Below are positions 16,579 through 25,292 of a stretch of DNA of 46,407 nucleotides, in pieces. The DNA lies in contig JBBQGM010000038.1 in the NCBI GenBank assembly GCA_038322995.1, positions 1-46,407 of the forward strand, written 5' to 3'. Within the stretch, counting starts at the first letter, position 1. Each line of letters starts with the position of its first letter. The position numbers and the translations under genes were made by a program. The notes under the pieces were generated by a model. It was not told where the DNA came from. It ran no database searches and saw nothing but the letters and a program-made list of their open reading frames with translations. Source of the stretch: QHXQ01 sp038322995 (lineage in GTDB: Bacteria; Acidobacteriota; Blastocatellia; Pyrinomonadales; Pyrinomonadaceae).

Positions 16579-17325
16579 CTACGCAGTGAAGCCCCCGTCA
16601 ATCGTCAGGCTTGCGCCGGTGACAAAGCCCGCTGCGGGGCTGGCAAGATAAGCGACCATCGCCGCTACCTCGTCGGCGGTGCCATAGCGCGGTAGAGCCA
16701 TGACCGACGTCCGCAACATCTCGGCAAATTCGCTGTCGGCGGGGTTCAGGTCGGTGTCAATCGGCCCCGGCTGCACGTTGTTCACGGTGATGCCGCGCGG
16801 GCCGAGGTCGCGCGCCAGTCCTTTGACCAGTCCCACCAGCCCGGCCTTGCTCATGGCGTACACCGCGCCGCCCACAAATGGCATGCGCTCGGCGTTGCAA
16901 CTGCCAATCGTGATGACGCGCCCGCCCGTCTGCATGTGTTTGACGGCCGCCTGCGTGGCGACAAACACGGCGCGCAGGTTCACCGCCAACGTGCGATCAA
17001 AATCTTCCAGCCGGTAGTCAGCAATGGGGGCCATCACGCCGATGCCCGCATTGTTCACCAGAATATCAATGCCGCCCAACTCCCCGACCGTTCGCTCCAC
17101 GGCAGCAACCACCGCCGCTGCATCTGCGCTGTCGGCTTGGATGGCAATCGCCCGCACACCTAGCGCCTGCGCCGCCTTAACTGTTTCGTTGGCTTGGTCG
17201 GGCTTGCTGACATAGGTCAGCGCGACGTGTGCGCCTTCGCGCGCAAGCCGCTTGACGATGGCGGCCCCGATGCCCCGACTACCGCCCGTGACCAACGCCC
17301 ACTTGTTCTCAAGCTGATGATTCAT
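16579..17325 (-). CDS. SDR-family oxidoreductase (FabG-like)
   Basis: A 248-residue classical short-chain dehydrogenase. TGGSRGIGAAIVKRL binds NAD(P), NNAGIG stabilises the fold, the catalytic Ser is in ITIGSCN and the YxxxK pair is YAMSK. The C-terminal GFVTGASLTIDGGFT is standard. It reduces a carbonyl or oxidises an alcohol; the substrate is unknown, and the isolated location argues against the fatty-acid FabG. TGAGGAACAGT precedes ATG 17325. It is 66 bases upstream of the kinase gene on the same strand. Confidence 0.9.
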   Translation of the reverse strand: MNHQLENKWALVTGGSRGIGAAIVKRLAREGAHVALTYVSKPDQANETVKAAQALGVRAIAIQADSADAAAVVAAVERTVGELGGIDILVNNAGIGVMAPIADYRLEDFDRTLAVNLRAVFVATQAAVKHMQTGGRVITIGSCNAERMPFVGGAVYAMSKAGLVGLVKGLARDLGPRGITVNNVQPGPIDTDLNPADSEFAEMLRTSVMALPRYGTADEVAAMVAYLASPAAGFVTGASLTIDGGFTA

Positions 17326-17446
17326 ACTGTTCCTCACCCTTCCTCATGCTGAAACATGCGGCCCTGATCAAAGAAGTCATCTCATGCGAGGAGGCAGCGA
17401 ACAAATAAGGTGCCACATGAATTTCAAATTAGCACACTACATCGGG

Positions 17447-17464
17447 CTAATTTTGTCGAATTAG
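17447..17464. promoter_or_regulatory. Operator-like palindrome
   Basis: CTAATT, six bases, AATTAG: an 18-base inverted repeat in the gap between the minus-strand SDR gene and the strong plus-strand promoter, 13 bases before that promoter's -35 box. No regulator gene is adjacent. Confidence 0.35.
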
Positions 17465-17477
17465 TCACAAAAAGTCG

Positions 17478-17505
17478 TTGACAATTCAGCCGTGATGTAT
17501 ATAAT
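17478..17505 (+). promoter_or_regulatory. Near-consensus sigma-70 promoter without a downstream protein gene
   Basis: TTGACA (17478-17483), a 16-base spacer, TATAAT (17500-17505). Both hexamers match consensus exactly. The transcription start should be about 17512. The next genes on both sides are on the minus strand, so it does not drive a known coding gene. Confidence 0.65.
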
Positions 17506-17511
17506 CGCCCG

Positions 17512-17650
17512 CGTTGATGGATGTGCTGACTGCCACAGCCAGCTTGTCGCAAGATAACATCCGAGACAAAACTTAGACGCCCGCCCGTGCCGGTTTGGCC
17601 GCCGCAGCGCCCCCCGCTTGCGCAACCTCCAAGCCGGCACAGCTTTTTAC
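17512..17650 (+). ncRNA. Candidate small RNA (about 140 nt)
   Basis: The span runs from the start predicted by the consensus promoter at 17478-17505 to a terminator-like hairpin. GGATGT (17519-17524) pairs with ACATCC (17557-17562) and encloses GCTG...CAGC (17525-17528 with 17536-17539), so the 5' half can fold. The 3' half is the terminator stem. A 19-codon frame (ATG 17517 to TAG 17576, starting MDVLTATASL) lies inside and could instead be a leaderless peptide. I do not recognise a known RNA family. Confidence 0.4.
17587..17648 (+). terminator. Terminator of the candidate small RNA
   Basis: A 12-bp stem (17587-17598 with 17629-17640, one G-U pair) closes a 30-base GC-rich loop and is followed by AGCTTTTTACC. 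The T-run is on the plus strand only. The loop is long for a terminator. Confidence 0.5.
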
Positions 17651-17678
17651 CCGTCAGCGCTCTGCAAATATACAATTC

Positions 17679-19004
17679 TTAAATCGCTGCACGTTTGTAC
17701 AACTGTTCAGTCTGTTCGCGCGCGTCAGTCAGTACGTCGCGCTCGGACAGACTAAGCAACGTACCATTGCGCAAAACGATCTGGCCATCAATCAGTAAGT
17801 CACGGACATCGCTCGCCTGCGCTGCGTACACGATGCTGGAGACAACATCAGGGCGCGGCGTCAGATGGAGTCGTTCCAAATTCAGAATGGAGATATCGGC
17901 GCGCTTGCCGAGTTCGAGGCTACCAAGCTCAGCCTGCAAGCCGAGCGCGTGCGCACCTGCTATGGTTGCCAACCGCAGAACGTGGCGGGCGGGCAGGGCG
18001 TCCGGTCCCCGTCGCATCTTTTGCAGTAGGGCGGCTAGCCGCATCTCCGTGAACATGTCGAGCCGGTTATTGCAAGGCGCGCCGTCCGCGCCGAGCGAGA
18101 CAGAGATGCCGCGTGCAAGCATCTCTGCAATGGGCGCGAGGCCCGAGCCTAATTTTAGATTCGACGAAGGACAATGCAGCACGTGCGTTCCCGTGCGCGC
18201 GAGAATGGCTAACTCATCTTCATTCACGTGGACGCAATGCGCCAGCGCGACGTGTGGGGCGGCGAGACCGACCGCGTTCAAATAGGCGATGTTACGTTGC
18301 CCCGTCGCGGCTTCGACCATTTCTATCTCCGCGCGATTCTCCGAAGCATGCGTATGCACGAGCACGCCATGCGTGCGTGCGAGTTGCGCTACTCGTTCAA
18401 GCAATTCACGTGTGCAGCTAATGGCGAAACGCGGCGCGAAGCAGCATCGCACGCGACCGTCTGCGCGGCCATGCCACTCGGCGATCAGCGCGAGCGATTC
18501 GTTGATTGAATCGTCAGTCTGTTCGTGCAGCGCGGCCGGCACATCGTCGCCTGCGTCCATCATGCATTTGCCGACCGTGGCGCGAAAGCCAGACTCCGCG
18601 ACCACACGGCAGACTTCACTCGTATGTTTGACCGTCTCCATCGTCAGCGCGCAGGTTGTACCGCCCTTGATCATCTCCGCGATACCCAGCCGCGCGGCAG
18701 CGCGCACAGAGAGGGACGTATGCGCGGCTTCCAGCGGCCAGACACGCTGCTTCAACCAATCAATCAGCGGCAGGTCATCGGCCGCGCCCCGAAAGAGCGT
18801 CTGGCAGAGGTGTATGTGTGTCTGGATGAAGCCGGGCAGGACAGCGCAACCACGCGCGTCTATGATCTCGTCCGCGCGCTCCGTGATTTCGCCGATGGCC
18901 GCAATGCGGCCATCCCGCACGAGCAGGTCGCCCGCAATGATCGCGTCATCTTCGTCTACGGTAACGAGCGTGCCGCCTTTGATGAGTATTGATTCTGCCA
19001 TCAC
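17679..19004 (-). CDS. Amidohydrolase, 5-methylthioadenosine/SAH deaminase type (MtaD/TrzA family)
   Basis: A 441-residue metal-dependent hydrolase. The beta-barrel opens with VLPGFIQTHIHLCQTLFRG (first HxH metal pair), then VLVHTHASE, ALAHCVHVNEDE, and the metal Asp region SVSLGADGAPCNNRLDMFTEMRLAALLQK. ATIAGAHALGLQAELGSLELGKRADI is the usual C-terminal composite-barrel signature. Members deaminate methylthioadenosine, S-adenosylhomocysteine or 5'-deoxyadenosine, salvaging adenine and sulfur compounds. The exact substrate cannot be told. Tandem ATGs at 19004 and 19001; the first is used. It stands alone between recA and the candidate small RNA. Confidence 0.88.
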   Translation of the reverse strand: MMAESILIKGGTLVTVDEDDAIIAGDLLVRDGRIAAIGEITERADEIIDARGCAVLPGFIQTHIHLCQTLFRGAADDLPLIDWLKQRVWPLEAAHTSLSVRAAARLGIAEMIKGGTTCALTMETVKHTSEVCRVVAESGFRATVGKCMMDAGDDVPAALHEQTDDSINESLALIAEWHGRADGRVRCCFAPRFAISCTRELLERVAQLARTHGVLVHTHASENRAEIEMVEAATGQRNIAYLNAVGLAAPHVALAHCVHVNEDELAILARTGTHVLHCPSSNLKLGSGLAPIAEMLARGISVSLGADGAPCNNRLDMFTEMRLAALLQKMRRGPDALPARHVLRLATIAGAHALGLQAELGSLELGKRADISILNLERLHLTPRPDVVSSIVYAAQASDVRDLLIDGQIVLRNGTLLSLSERDVLTDAREQTEQLYKRAAI

Positions 19005-19080
19005 TAGCTAAACTCGACATGAGAGTACAATGGGCCGCGCAGATTATGCGCGTGGACCTACGGCGTGTAAAGACACGGAG

Positions 19081-19132
19081 GCAGCCGCCAATGACCGCGC
19101 GCTAATAAGCGCATCCGGTCGTTGGCGGCTGC
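19081..19132 (-). terminator. Long hairpin downstream of recA
   Basis: A 17-bp inverted repeat with one mismatch (19081-19097 with 19116-19132). The enclosed sequence can extend pairing through GCGC/GCGC. It lies 20 bases after the recA stop. On the minus strand only a weak T stretch (TCTTTAC) follows, so it may protect the 3' end as much as terminate. Confidence 0.55.
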
Positions 19133-19151
19133 TAGTGCCATTGGAGTTTGA

Positions 19152-20225
19152 TTACTTCTTGCTGGTCGCGGCCGTTTCCGTCTTTTCGGTCTTATCAGGC
19201 TTCTCCTCCGCGACCACTTCGCGCAGGGGGATGCCGAGCGCCAAGCGCACCTCATTCTCGATGCGCAACCGCATCCCAGCATCATCCTTCAACGTCTGCT
19301 TGGAGTTCTCGCGCCCCTGGCCAAGCCGCTCGCCCTTGTAAGAGAACCACGCGCCGCTCTTCTCGACGACTTTATGCACGACCGCTAGATCGAGTACGTC
19401 GCCCTCGCGCGAGATACCTTCGCCGTACATGATGTCGAACTCGCACTCGCGGAACGGCGGTGCAACTTTGTTCTTCACCACCTTGACCTTCGTGCGGTTG
19501 CCGACAATGCGGTCGCCATCTTTAATCGCGCCAATGCGCCGGATGTCGAGCCGTAGGCTGGCATAGAACTTGAGGGCGCGGCCGCCGCTCGTCGTCTCCG
19601 GCGAACCGAACATGACGCCGATTTTCTCGCGGATCTGGTTGATGAAGATCAAACTCGTGTTCGACGAGGAGACAACCGCCGTTAATTTGCGGAGCGCCTG
19701 CGACATGAGGCGCGCTTGTAAACCCGGCAAGCTGTCGCCCATCTCGCCGTCCAACTCTGCGCGCGGCACAAGGGCCGCCACCGAGTCGATCACGATCACG
19801 TCCACGCCGTTCGAGCGCACCAACGCCTCCGTGATCTCCAATGCCTGCTCACCCGAATCGGGCTGCGAGATCAGCAAGTCGTCTATGTTGACGCCGAGTT
19901 TGCCAGCGTACTCTGCGTCCATCGCATGCTCCGCGTCAATGTAGGCCGCGACGCCACCCACTTTCTGCGCCTCGCTGACGATGTGCAGCGCCAGCGTCGT
20001 CTTGCCGGAACTTTCCGGCCCGTAAATCTCAATTACGCGCCCGCGCGGGACGCCGCCGATGCCAATCGAGGCATCGAGCGAAAGCGATGTGGTCGAGATC
20101 GATAGCACGTCCGCGATCTCGCGCTCACCCAAACGCATGATCGAGCCTTTGCCAAATTTCTTTTCGATGTTTAAGAGCGCCGCTTCGACCGCCTTGCCAC
20201 GATCCGTGTTGAATCTATCAGCCAT
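19152..20225 (-). CDS. recA: RecA recombinase
   Basis: A 357-residue DNA strand-exchange ATPase that also activates the SOS response. The Walker A is GPESSGKTTLALH, Walker B is VIVIDSVAALVPRAE, loop L1 is DSLPGLQARLMSQALRKLT, and loop L2 is NQIREKIGVMFGSPETTSGGRALKFYAS. The start begins MADRFNTDRGKAVEAAL. AGGTGCA precedes ATG 20225; a GTG four codons upstream is less likely. A TATACT -10-like box stands near 20300 on the minus strand, but I found no certain LexA operator. It lies about 350 bases downstream of trpA. Confidence 0.98.
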   Translation of the reverse strand: MADRFNTDRGKAVEAALLNIEKKFGKGSIMRLGEREIADVLSISTTSLSLDASIGIGGVPRGRVIEIYGPESSGKTTLALHIVSEAQKVGGVAAYIDAEHAMDAEYAGKLGVNIDDLLISQPDSGEQALEITEALVRSNGVDVIVIDSVAALVPRAELDGEMGDSLPGLQARLMSQALRKLTAVVSSSNTSLIFINQIREKIGVMFGSPETTSGGRALKFYASLRLDIRRIGAIKDGDRIVGNRTKVKVVKNKVAPPFRECEFDIMYGEGISREGDVLDLAVVHKVVEKSGAWFSYKGERLGQGRENSKQTLKDDAGMRLRIENEVRLALGIPLREVVAEEKPDKTEKTETAATSKK

Positions 20226-20572
20226 TGCACCTATCACTTTCTTCGTCCTCTCTTCTCGCGTCGTTGTGAATCCTGCTGGTCTCTAAGAACCGGCGGGCAG
20301 TATAGCACAGACAACGCAAGAATGGAACGCCGTTTCACCCATGCAACAAAATATTTTTCACCGTTCGCAGGTGAGGTTCGTGCCGCGCCCTACCGGGCGG
20401 CATGTACGCGGTTTCAAAGACGCGCGCAGGATACGCCAAAAGCGCCCCCTGGCTCAACTCAAAATCAGTCCAGCCTAACCGCCTGCGCCTTATTCGCGTC
20501 CAACTATGCGGTTTGCATCAGGTTATTGCGTTGTGCGTCAGAGTCTCACGCAAAGGAAAGACCGCTAAAGAC
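20226..20572. other. Gap between trpA and recA
   Basis: About 350 bases. It should hold the recA promoter (TATACT near 20299-20304 on the minus strand). No gene, strong terminator or repeat is evident. Confidence 0.4.
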
Positions 20573-21361
20573 TCACTCAAGCAATAGCGTACGCACGAAC
20601 GCACCGGTGCGGGCGACCAGATCGGGTGCGCCCGCGTGTCTTTCAATTTCTGCGACGAGCGCTGAGCCGACGACGGCCGCGTCGGCATAACGGCCGACTT
20701 CCGCGACCTGCGCCCGCGACGAGATGCCGAAGCCAACCGCGACCGGCAGATCGGTAATCGCACGCACACGCCGCACCAACCGTTCAGCTTCCGTGCTGAC
20801 TTCGCGCTGCGCTCCGGTGACACCTGCGCGCGAGACGGCGTAGATAAAACCGCTCGCGCGGGCGGCCACCATGCGCAACCGCGTGTCGGTCGAAGTGGGC
20901 GCAACGAGAAAGATCAGATCGAGTTCGTGCTGCCTGAGCAGGGCGGCAAACTCTTCCGCCTCCTCCGGCGCAAGGTCTGTCACCAATAGCCCATCAACGC
21001 CCGCGCGCTGTGCCGCGCCGCATAGACGCTCAAGCCCGTAGCGCAATAGCGGATTGTAGTAACTGAACAAGACGATGGGCACGTCTGTCTCATGCCGCAC
21101 GTCCGCGACAACAGCCAGCACGTCCGCGACGCTGGTATCATGTTTCAGGGCCCGTTCGGACGCGCGTTGAATCACGGGCCCATCCGCCATCGGATCGCTG
21201 AACGGTACACCAAGTTCGATCACGCTCGCGCCGGCGCGGGCCAACTCGATGATCAGAGCGCGCGTCGTGGTCAAATCGGGATCGCCCGCCGTGATGAACG
21301 GGATGAAGCCGCGCTGCCCGTCGCGTTTGAGCCGCGCAAACTGTGCCGCAATGCGACTCAA
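20573..21361 (-). CDS. trpA: Tryptophan synthase alpha chain
   Basis: A 262-residue TIM-barrel enzyme that cleaves indole-3-glycerol phosphate to indole, which passes to TrpB. The catalytic Glu is in IELGVPFSDPMADGPVIQRASERAL, the Asp in GVDGLLVTDLAPEEAEEF, and the phosphate grip is VGFGISSR. Length and motifs are complete. The ATG overlaps the trpB stop (ATGA, 21358-21361), so the two are translationally coupled. It is the last gene of the trp cluster. Confidence 0.97.
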   Translation of the reverse strand: MSRIAAQFARLKRDGQRGFIPFITAGDPDLTTTRALIIELARAGASVIELGVPFSDPMADGPVIQRASERALKHDTSVADVLAVVADVRHETDVPIVLFSYYNPLLRYGLERLCGAAQRAGVDGLLVTDLAPEEAEEFAALLRQHELDLIFLVAPTSTDTRLRMVAARASGFIYAVSRAGVTGAQREVSTEAERLVRRVRAITDLPVAVGFGISSRAQVAEVGRYADAAVVGSALVAEIERHAGAPDLVARTGAFVRTLLLE

Positions 21362-22584
21362 ACTGCCGCTCCGTCGGCTGTGCGCAATACATCCGCGACC
21401 GTCTGTACATCCTTGTCGCCGCGCCCGGAAATATTAATGATCAGGGTCTGTTCACCTGTCATCTGGCCCGCGACGCGCAACGCATGCGCCACCGCATGCG
21501 CCGATTCAAGCGCGGGGATGATGCCTTCCAATTCTGAGAGCAGGCGAAAAGCCGCGAGCGCATCAGCGTCCGAAGCCGAGACGTATTCGACGCGGCCGGC
21601 GTCGTGCAAGAATGCATGCTCAGGGCCGATGGAGGGATAATCGAGTCCGGCTGAGATCGAATGCGTCGCGGCAATTTGCCCACGCTCGTCTTGCAGCACG
21701 TAGCTCATCGTGCCTTGCAACACGCCCGGATGGCCGCCGCCATCCGTGTTGAAGCGCGCCGCATGCTCGCCCAGCGCGCCGCCGCGCCCGCCCGCTTCGA
21801 CGCCGATCATGCGCACGCCTACGTCGGCGAGAAAGGGGTGGAACAAACCGATGGAGTTCGACCCGCCGCCGACGCACGCCACGAGCGTATCAGGCAAGCG
21901 CCCGGCCCGCTCCAACATCTGCGCCCGCGCTTCGCGCCCGATGACGCTCTGAAAATCGCGCACCATCAGTGGGTACGGGTGCGGCCCCAATGCGCTGCCC
22001 AGCAAGTAGTAAGTGTCCGCAACGTTCGTCACCCAATCGCGCAACGCTTCGTTGATCGCATCTTTGAGCGTGCGCGCGCCGGCGTCCACCTCGCGCACTT
22101 CCGCGCCCAGCAACTGCATACGAAAGACGTTGAGCCGTTGCCGCCGCACATCCTCCGCACCCATATAGACGATACACGGCAAGCCGAACAGGGCGCAGAC
22201 GGTGGCCGTCGCGACCCCGTGTTGCCCCGCGCCCGTCTCGGCGATGATGCGCTGCTTGCCCATGCGCCGCGCGAGCAGGATTTGCCCGAGCGCGTTGTTG
22301 ATCTTGTGCGAGCCTGTGTGCGAGAGGTCTTCGCGTTTGAGGTAGATGCGTGCGCCCCCCGCGTGCGCAGTCAGCCGCGCAGCGTGCCCGAGGGGCGTGG
22401 GCCGGCCGGAGTAGTCGCGCAGTAGTTGATTGAATTCCGCTTGAAATGATTCATCGCTGCGTGCGGCCTCGTAGGCAGCGGTCAACTCTTCGAGCGGGGC
22501 CATCAAGGTCTCCGGCACGAAGCGCCCGCCATACGGGCCCCAATGCCCGCGCGCGTCGGGCCGGTCAATAAATTGATTCGACAT
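21358..22584 (-). CDS. trpB: Tryptophan synthase beta chain
   Basis: A 408-residue PLP enzyme that joins indole and serine to make tryptophan. The PLP lysine is in KREDLSHTGSHKINNALGQ, AETGAGQHGVATATVCALFG binds the substrate carboxylate, and CVGGGSNSIGLFHPFL binds the PLP phosphate. It is the standard TrpB1 form (not TrpB2). MSNQFIDRPDARGHWGPYGG is the normal start, giving ATG 22584. It begins 24 bases after the diguanylate cyclase stop. Confidence 0.97.
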   Translation of the reverse strand: MSNQFIDRPDARGHWGPYGGRFVPETLMAPLEELTAAYEAARSDESFQAEFNQLLRDYSGRPTPLGHAARLTAHAGGARIYLKREDLSHTGSHKINNALGQILLARRMGKQRIIAETGAGQHGVATATVCALFGLPCIVYMGAEDVRRQRLNVFRMQLLGAEVREVDAGARTLKDAINEALRDWVTNVADTYYLLGSALGPHPYPLMVRDFQSVIGREARAQMLERAGRLPDTLVACVGGGSNSIGLFHPFLADVGVRMIGVEAGGRGGALGEHAARFNTDGGGHPGVLQGTMSYVLQDERGQIAATHSISAGLDYPSIGPEHAFLHDAGRVEYVSASDADALAAFRLLSELEGIIPALESAHAVAHALRVAGQMTGEQTLIINISGRGDKDVQTVADVLRTADGAAV

Positions 22585-22608
22585 TGGCCGTAATTGTAAC
22601 ACCGGCCT

Positions 22609-23541
22609 TTACGGTTGACTGAACGGCGCGGCGAACATGACGCAATTGCGGCCCGCGTCCTTGGCCCGGTAAAGCGCGGCATCGCTGGCAGCGTAGAGCG
22701 TGCGCTCCGTCGTCGCGTGCGCGGGACAAGCGGCGACGCCGATGCTGATCGTCACCGGGCCGACATGTTCGACCGGCGTATCGCACACGGCCTGACGCAA
22801 CCGTTCCGCCGCTGCGCCCGCACTCGCTTCCGTCGCGCCCGCGAGCAGCAAGGCAAACTCTTCCCCGCCCAGCCGCGCGGCTGTGTCGTTATCGCGCGAG
22901 AGCGCAACGAGCGCAGCGGCGACGTGGCGGATAGCAACGTCACCGGCCGAATGGCCGTGCGCATCGTTGATCTGCTTCATGTGATCTATATCAACAAGTA
23001 GCAGCGCGCAGGGCGTCCGGTAGCGTCGCCAGCGTTCGAGTTCATTGCCGAGGGCGGTGCGGAAGCGCCGCCGGTTCGCCAGCCCGGTCAAATAATCGCG
23101 GTCTGCTTCCGCCCGTAAACTATCCATCGCCTGTTTGAGTTTGACCAACTGCTCCGTGCGCGCGACCAGCAGTGCGAGATCACGTGGCACTTGAATGTAG
23201 TCGTACGCGCCTACTTGCAGCGCATGCTCACGGCGCGCGGCGTCGGCCTCGTCTGCGCCGATGAGAATGAACGGCAGGCCATCTTGCACCTTGATGAGCA
23301 GGCGCGCAAATTCATCCGCGCTCACACCAGCGAGGTGCGCGTCGAGCAAGACAACATGCGGCCGGGCACTGCGTAGGCGCACCAGCGCACCCATGCCACC
23401 GCCGACGCCGACCACCGCGAAGCCTGCGCCCTCTAACGCTGCTTGATAGACGGGCATCGGCGCGTTCGTGACCAGCAGGACACGACCCTGATCACGGCCC
23501 GTCAGCTCTTGTTTGCCTGTTGCCTGCGCGGGAGCGCTCAT
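22609..23541 (-). CDS. Diguanylate cyclase with degenerate receiver domain
   Basis: A 310-residue protein with a receiver-like domain (about 20-135) and a GGDEF domain (about 145-305). The phospho-acceptor Asp is D67 (VVLLDAHL). The acidic pair normally on strand 1 is replaced (LLVTNAP) and the conserved Lys of the KP motif reads QVP, so phosphorylation is doubtful. The cyclase part looks active: DYLTGLANRRRF, VDIDHMKQINDAHGHSAGD and GGEEF (225-229), with an RxxD inhibitory site (216-219). It makes c-di-GMP. It sits between trpF (165-base gap) and trpB (24-base gap); a possible internal promoter (TTGACG, 19 bases, TATCCT) lies in the upstream gap. Confidence 0.9.
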   Translation of the reverse strand: MSAPAQATGKQELTGRDQGRVLLVTNAPMPVYQAALEGAGFAVVGVGGGMGALVRLRSARPHVVLLDAHLAGVSADEFARLLIKVQDGLPFILIGADEADAARREHALQVGAYDYIQVPRDLALLVARTEQLVKLKQAMDSLRAEADRDYLTGLANRRRFRTALGNELERWRRYRTPCALLLVDIDHMKQINDAHGHSAGDVAIRHVAAALVALSRDNDTAARLGGEEFALLLAGATEASAGAAAERLRQAVCDTPVEHVGPVTISIGVAACPAHATTERTLYAASDAALYRAKDAGRNCVMFAAPFSQP

Positions 23542-23706
23542 CTATGTAAACGAAAACTAGCGCGACGTTAGCGACGTTGACGAAGTTAATACGGTGAGGT
23601 GAGTTTAGGGAGTTGCAGTTGCTGCCGACCAACCCGCAATGGCCGCGCCGAGATAAAAAATCTATCAGGCAGGTAGGATACTCGATCAGCCCGGCGCACC
23701 GTCAAG

Positions 23707-24333
23707 TTATTTCTCCGCCGCGCGCACGGCGGCGAGAAACGCCCGCAATTTAGCGGCATCCTTCCGGCCGGGTGCGGCCTCGACACCGCTGCACACGTCA
23801 ACCGCGAACGGCTGCACCGCCGCGATGGCTGCCCCAACGTTCTCTGCCGTCAACCCGCCCGCGAGAAACAGTCTGGCGACCAGTTCGCGCGTGCGCCGCG
23901 CGAGGGCCCAATCGAATGTCAACCCTGTGCCGCCGTGCGCCTGCGGGCTATAAGCATCCAGGAGGATCGCATGCACAGGAAAACTCGACGCCTGCTCCGG
24001 GGCAAACGCCGCACCAACGCGCAGGGCTTTGATCACCTCATAGGCCGACAACTGCGCGCAGTAAGCCGCTGATTCGTCGCCGTGGAGTTGCACCATCGGC
24101 ACCCCGGCCGCTGCCGCCATCCGCGCAACCGTCTCCGGCGCGGCTTCATTCACGAAGATGCCGACCGGCAAAACAGCCGGCGGCAGCCTCTCGATAATCC
24201 GGCGCGCCGCCTGCGGCGGAATGAAGCGTGGGCTTCGGGCATAGAAGTTAAAGCCCAACGCACCCGCGCCCGCGGCGACGGCCAGCGCCGCATCCTCATA
24301 GTTCGTAATGCCACAGACCTTGACTAAAACCAT
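23707..24333 (-). CDS. trpF: Phosphoribosylanthranilate isomerase
   Basis: A 208-residue TIM-barrel isomerase that converts phosphoribosylanthranilate to the carboxyphenylamino ribulose phosphate. VKVCGITNYEDAALA carries the catalytic Cys, LPVGIFVN and VQLHGDES are conserved strands, LLDAYSPQAHGGTGLTFDW carries the catalytic Asp, and FLAGGLTAENV plus DVCSGVEAAPGRKD close the phosphate site. ATG 24333 begins MVLVKVCGIT. The open frame extends back into trpC, but family alignment starts here. Confidence 0.95.
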   Translation of the reverse strand: MVLVKVCGITNYEDAALAVAAGAGALGFNFYARSPRFIPPQAARRIIERLPPAVLPVGIFVNEAAPETVARMAAAAGVPMVQLHGDESAAYCAQLSAYEVIKALRVGAAFAPEQASSFPVHAILLDAYSPQAHGGTGLTFDWALARRTRELVARLFLAGGLTAENVGAAIAAVQPFAVDVCSGVEAAPGRKDAAKLRAFLAAVRAAEK

Positions 24334-24415
24334 GCGGGTTTGCTCTTGACGCTTAACGGCGCGTTGATGGTTGGCGGCTGGCTGAGCGCAACGCTTAAAA
24401 TTCAGATTTGAAATT

Positions 24416-25228
24416 TCAAAGCCGCGCCCACCCGCGCAGTTCACATAGCGCGGCGGCCGGATCGGCGGCCCGCATCAACGTCTCGCCGATAAGAAAGGCG
24501 TTGCAACCGAACGCAGCCAGCCGCCGCAGATCAGCATTTGTGCGCAAGCCGCTTTCGCTGACGAAGAGCGCGTTCGTCTCGCTTGCCGTGCGCAGTTCGA
24601 CGGAAGTTTCTAGACTGACCTCGAACGTGCGCAGGTTACGATTATTGATACCGATGATGCGCGCGCCGCAGGCTTCCGCGCGACGCAACTCGGCGCGCGT
24701 GTGGACTTCGACGAGCGCGTCCATACCTAGTTCTTCTTCGGTCAACCGGCGCAGGCGCGTGAGTTTTTCATCGTCAAGTGCAGCCACGATCAAGAGCAGC
24801 GCGTCCGCACCCGCTATGGCGGCTTCGTACACCTGCCATTCATCAAAGATGAAGTCTTTGCGTAGAACGGGCAATGCGACCGCCGCACGCACCGCGCGCA
24901 GGTCTGCCAGCGAGCCGTGAAAATAATCCTCTTCAGTCAACACGGAGATAGCGGCCGCGCCGCCGCTCACGTAAGTCCGGGCCACCTCAGCCGGTTCAAG
25001 CTCCATCCGCAACTCGCCCTTCGACGGTGAAGCTCGTTTTATCTCCGCGATGATGTTGAGGTGGCCGGCCCGGGCTAACGCGGTGTGCAAGGCGTTTGGC
25101 ATGGCCGTGTGGCGCGCATTGCTCGCGGCTGCGCGCATCTCCGGCAACGTGTATTCGGTCATCGCCCGCGCGAGGCGTTGCCGTTTGGTCTCGATGATGG
25201 TAGTGAGAAAATCTTTAACTTCAGTCAC
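24416..25228 (-). CDS. trpC: Indole-3-glycerol phosphate synthase
   Basis: A 270-residue TIM-barrel enzyme that closes the indole ring. IIAEIKRASPSKGEL carries the catalytic Glu and Lys, ISVLTEEDYFHGSLADL, VLRKDFIFDEWQVYEA, MDALVEVHTRAEL, IIGINNRNLRTFEV and FVSESGLRTNADL follow in order. I prefer GTG 25228, which has AGAGGT nine bases upstream; ATG 25282 would add 18 residues but has GGAG touching the start codon. It lies close behind trpD. Confidence 0.94.
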   Translation of the reverse strand: MTEVKDFLTTIIETKRQRLARAMTEYTLPEMRAAASNARHTAMPNALHTALARAGHLNIIAEIKRASPSKGELRMELEPAEVARTYVSGGAAAISVLTEEDYFHGSLADLRAVRAAVALPVLRKDFIFDEWQVYEAAIAGADALLLIVAALDDEKLTRLRRLTEEELGMDALVEVHTRAELRRAEACGARIIGINNRNLRTFEVSLETSVELRTASETNALFVSESGLRTNADLRRLAAFGCNAFLIGETLMRAADPAAALCELRGWARL

Positions 25229-25292
25229 GACTTCGTTACCTCTGCGCGTATCAACCGTTTGTTGATTTGATACGTTGCGCATCTCCGACCCG

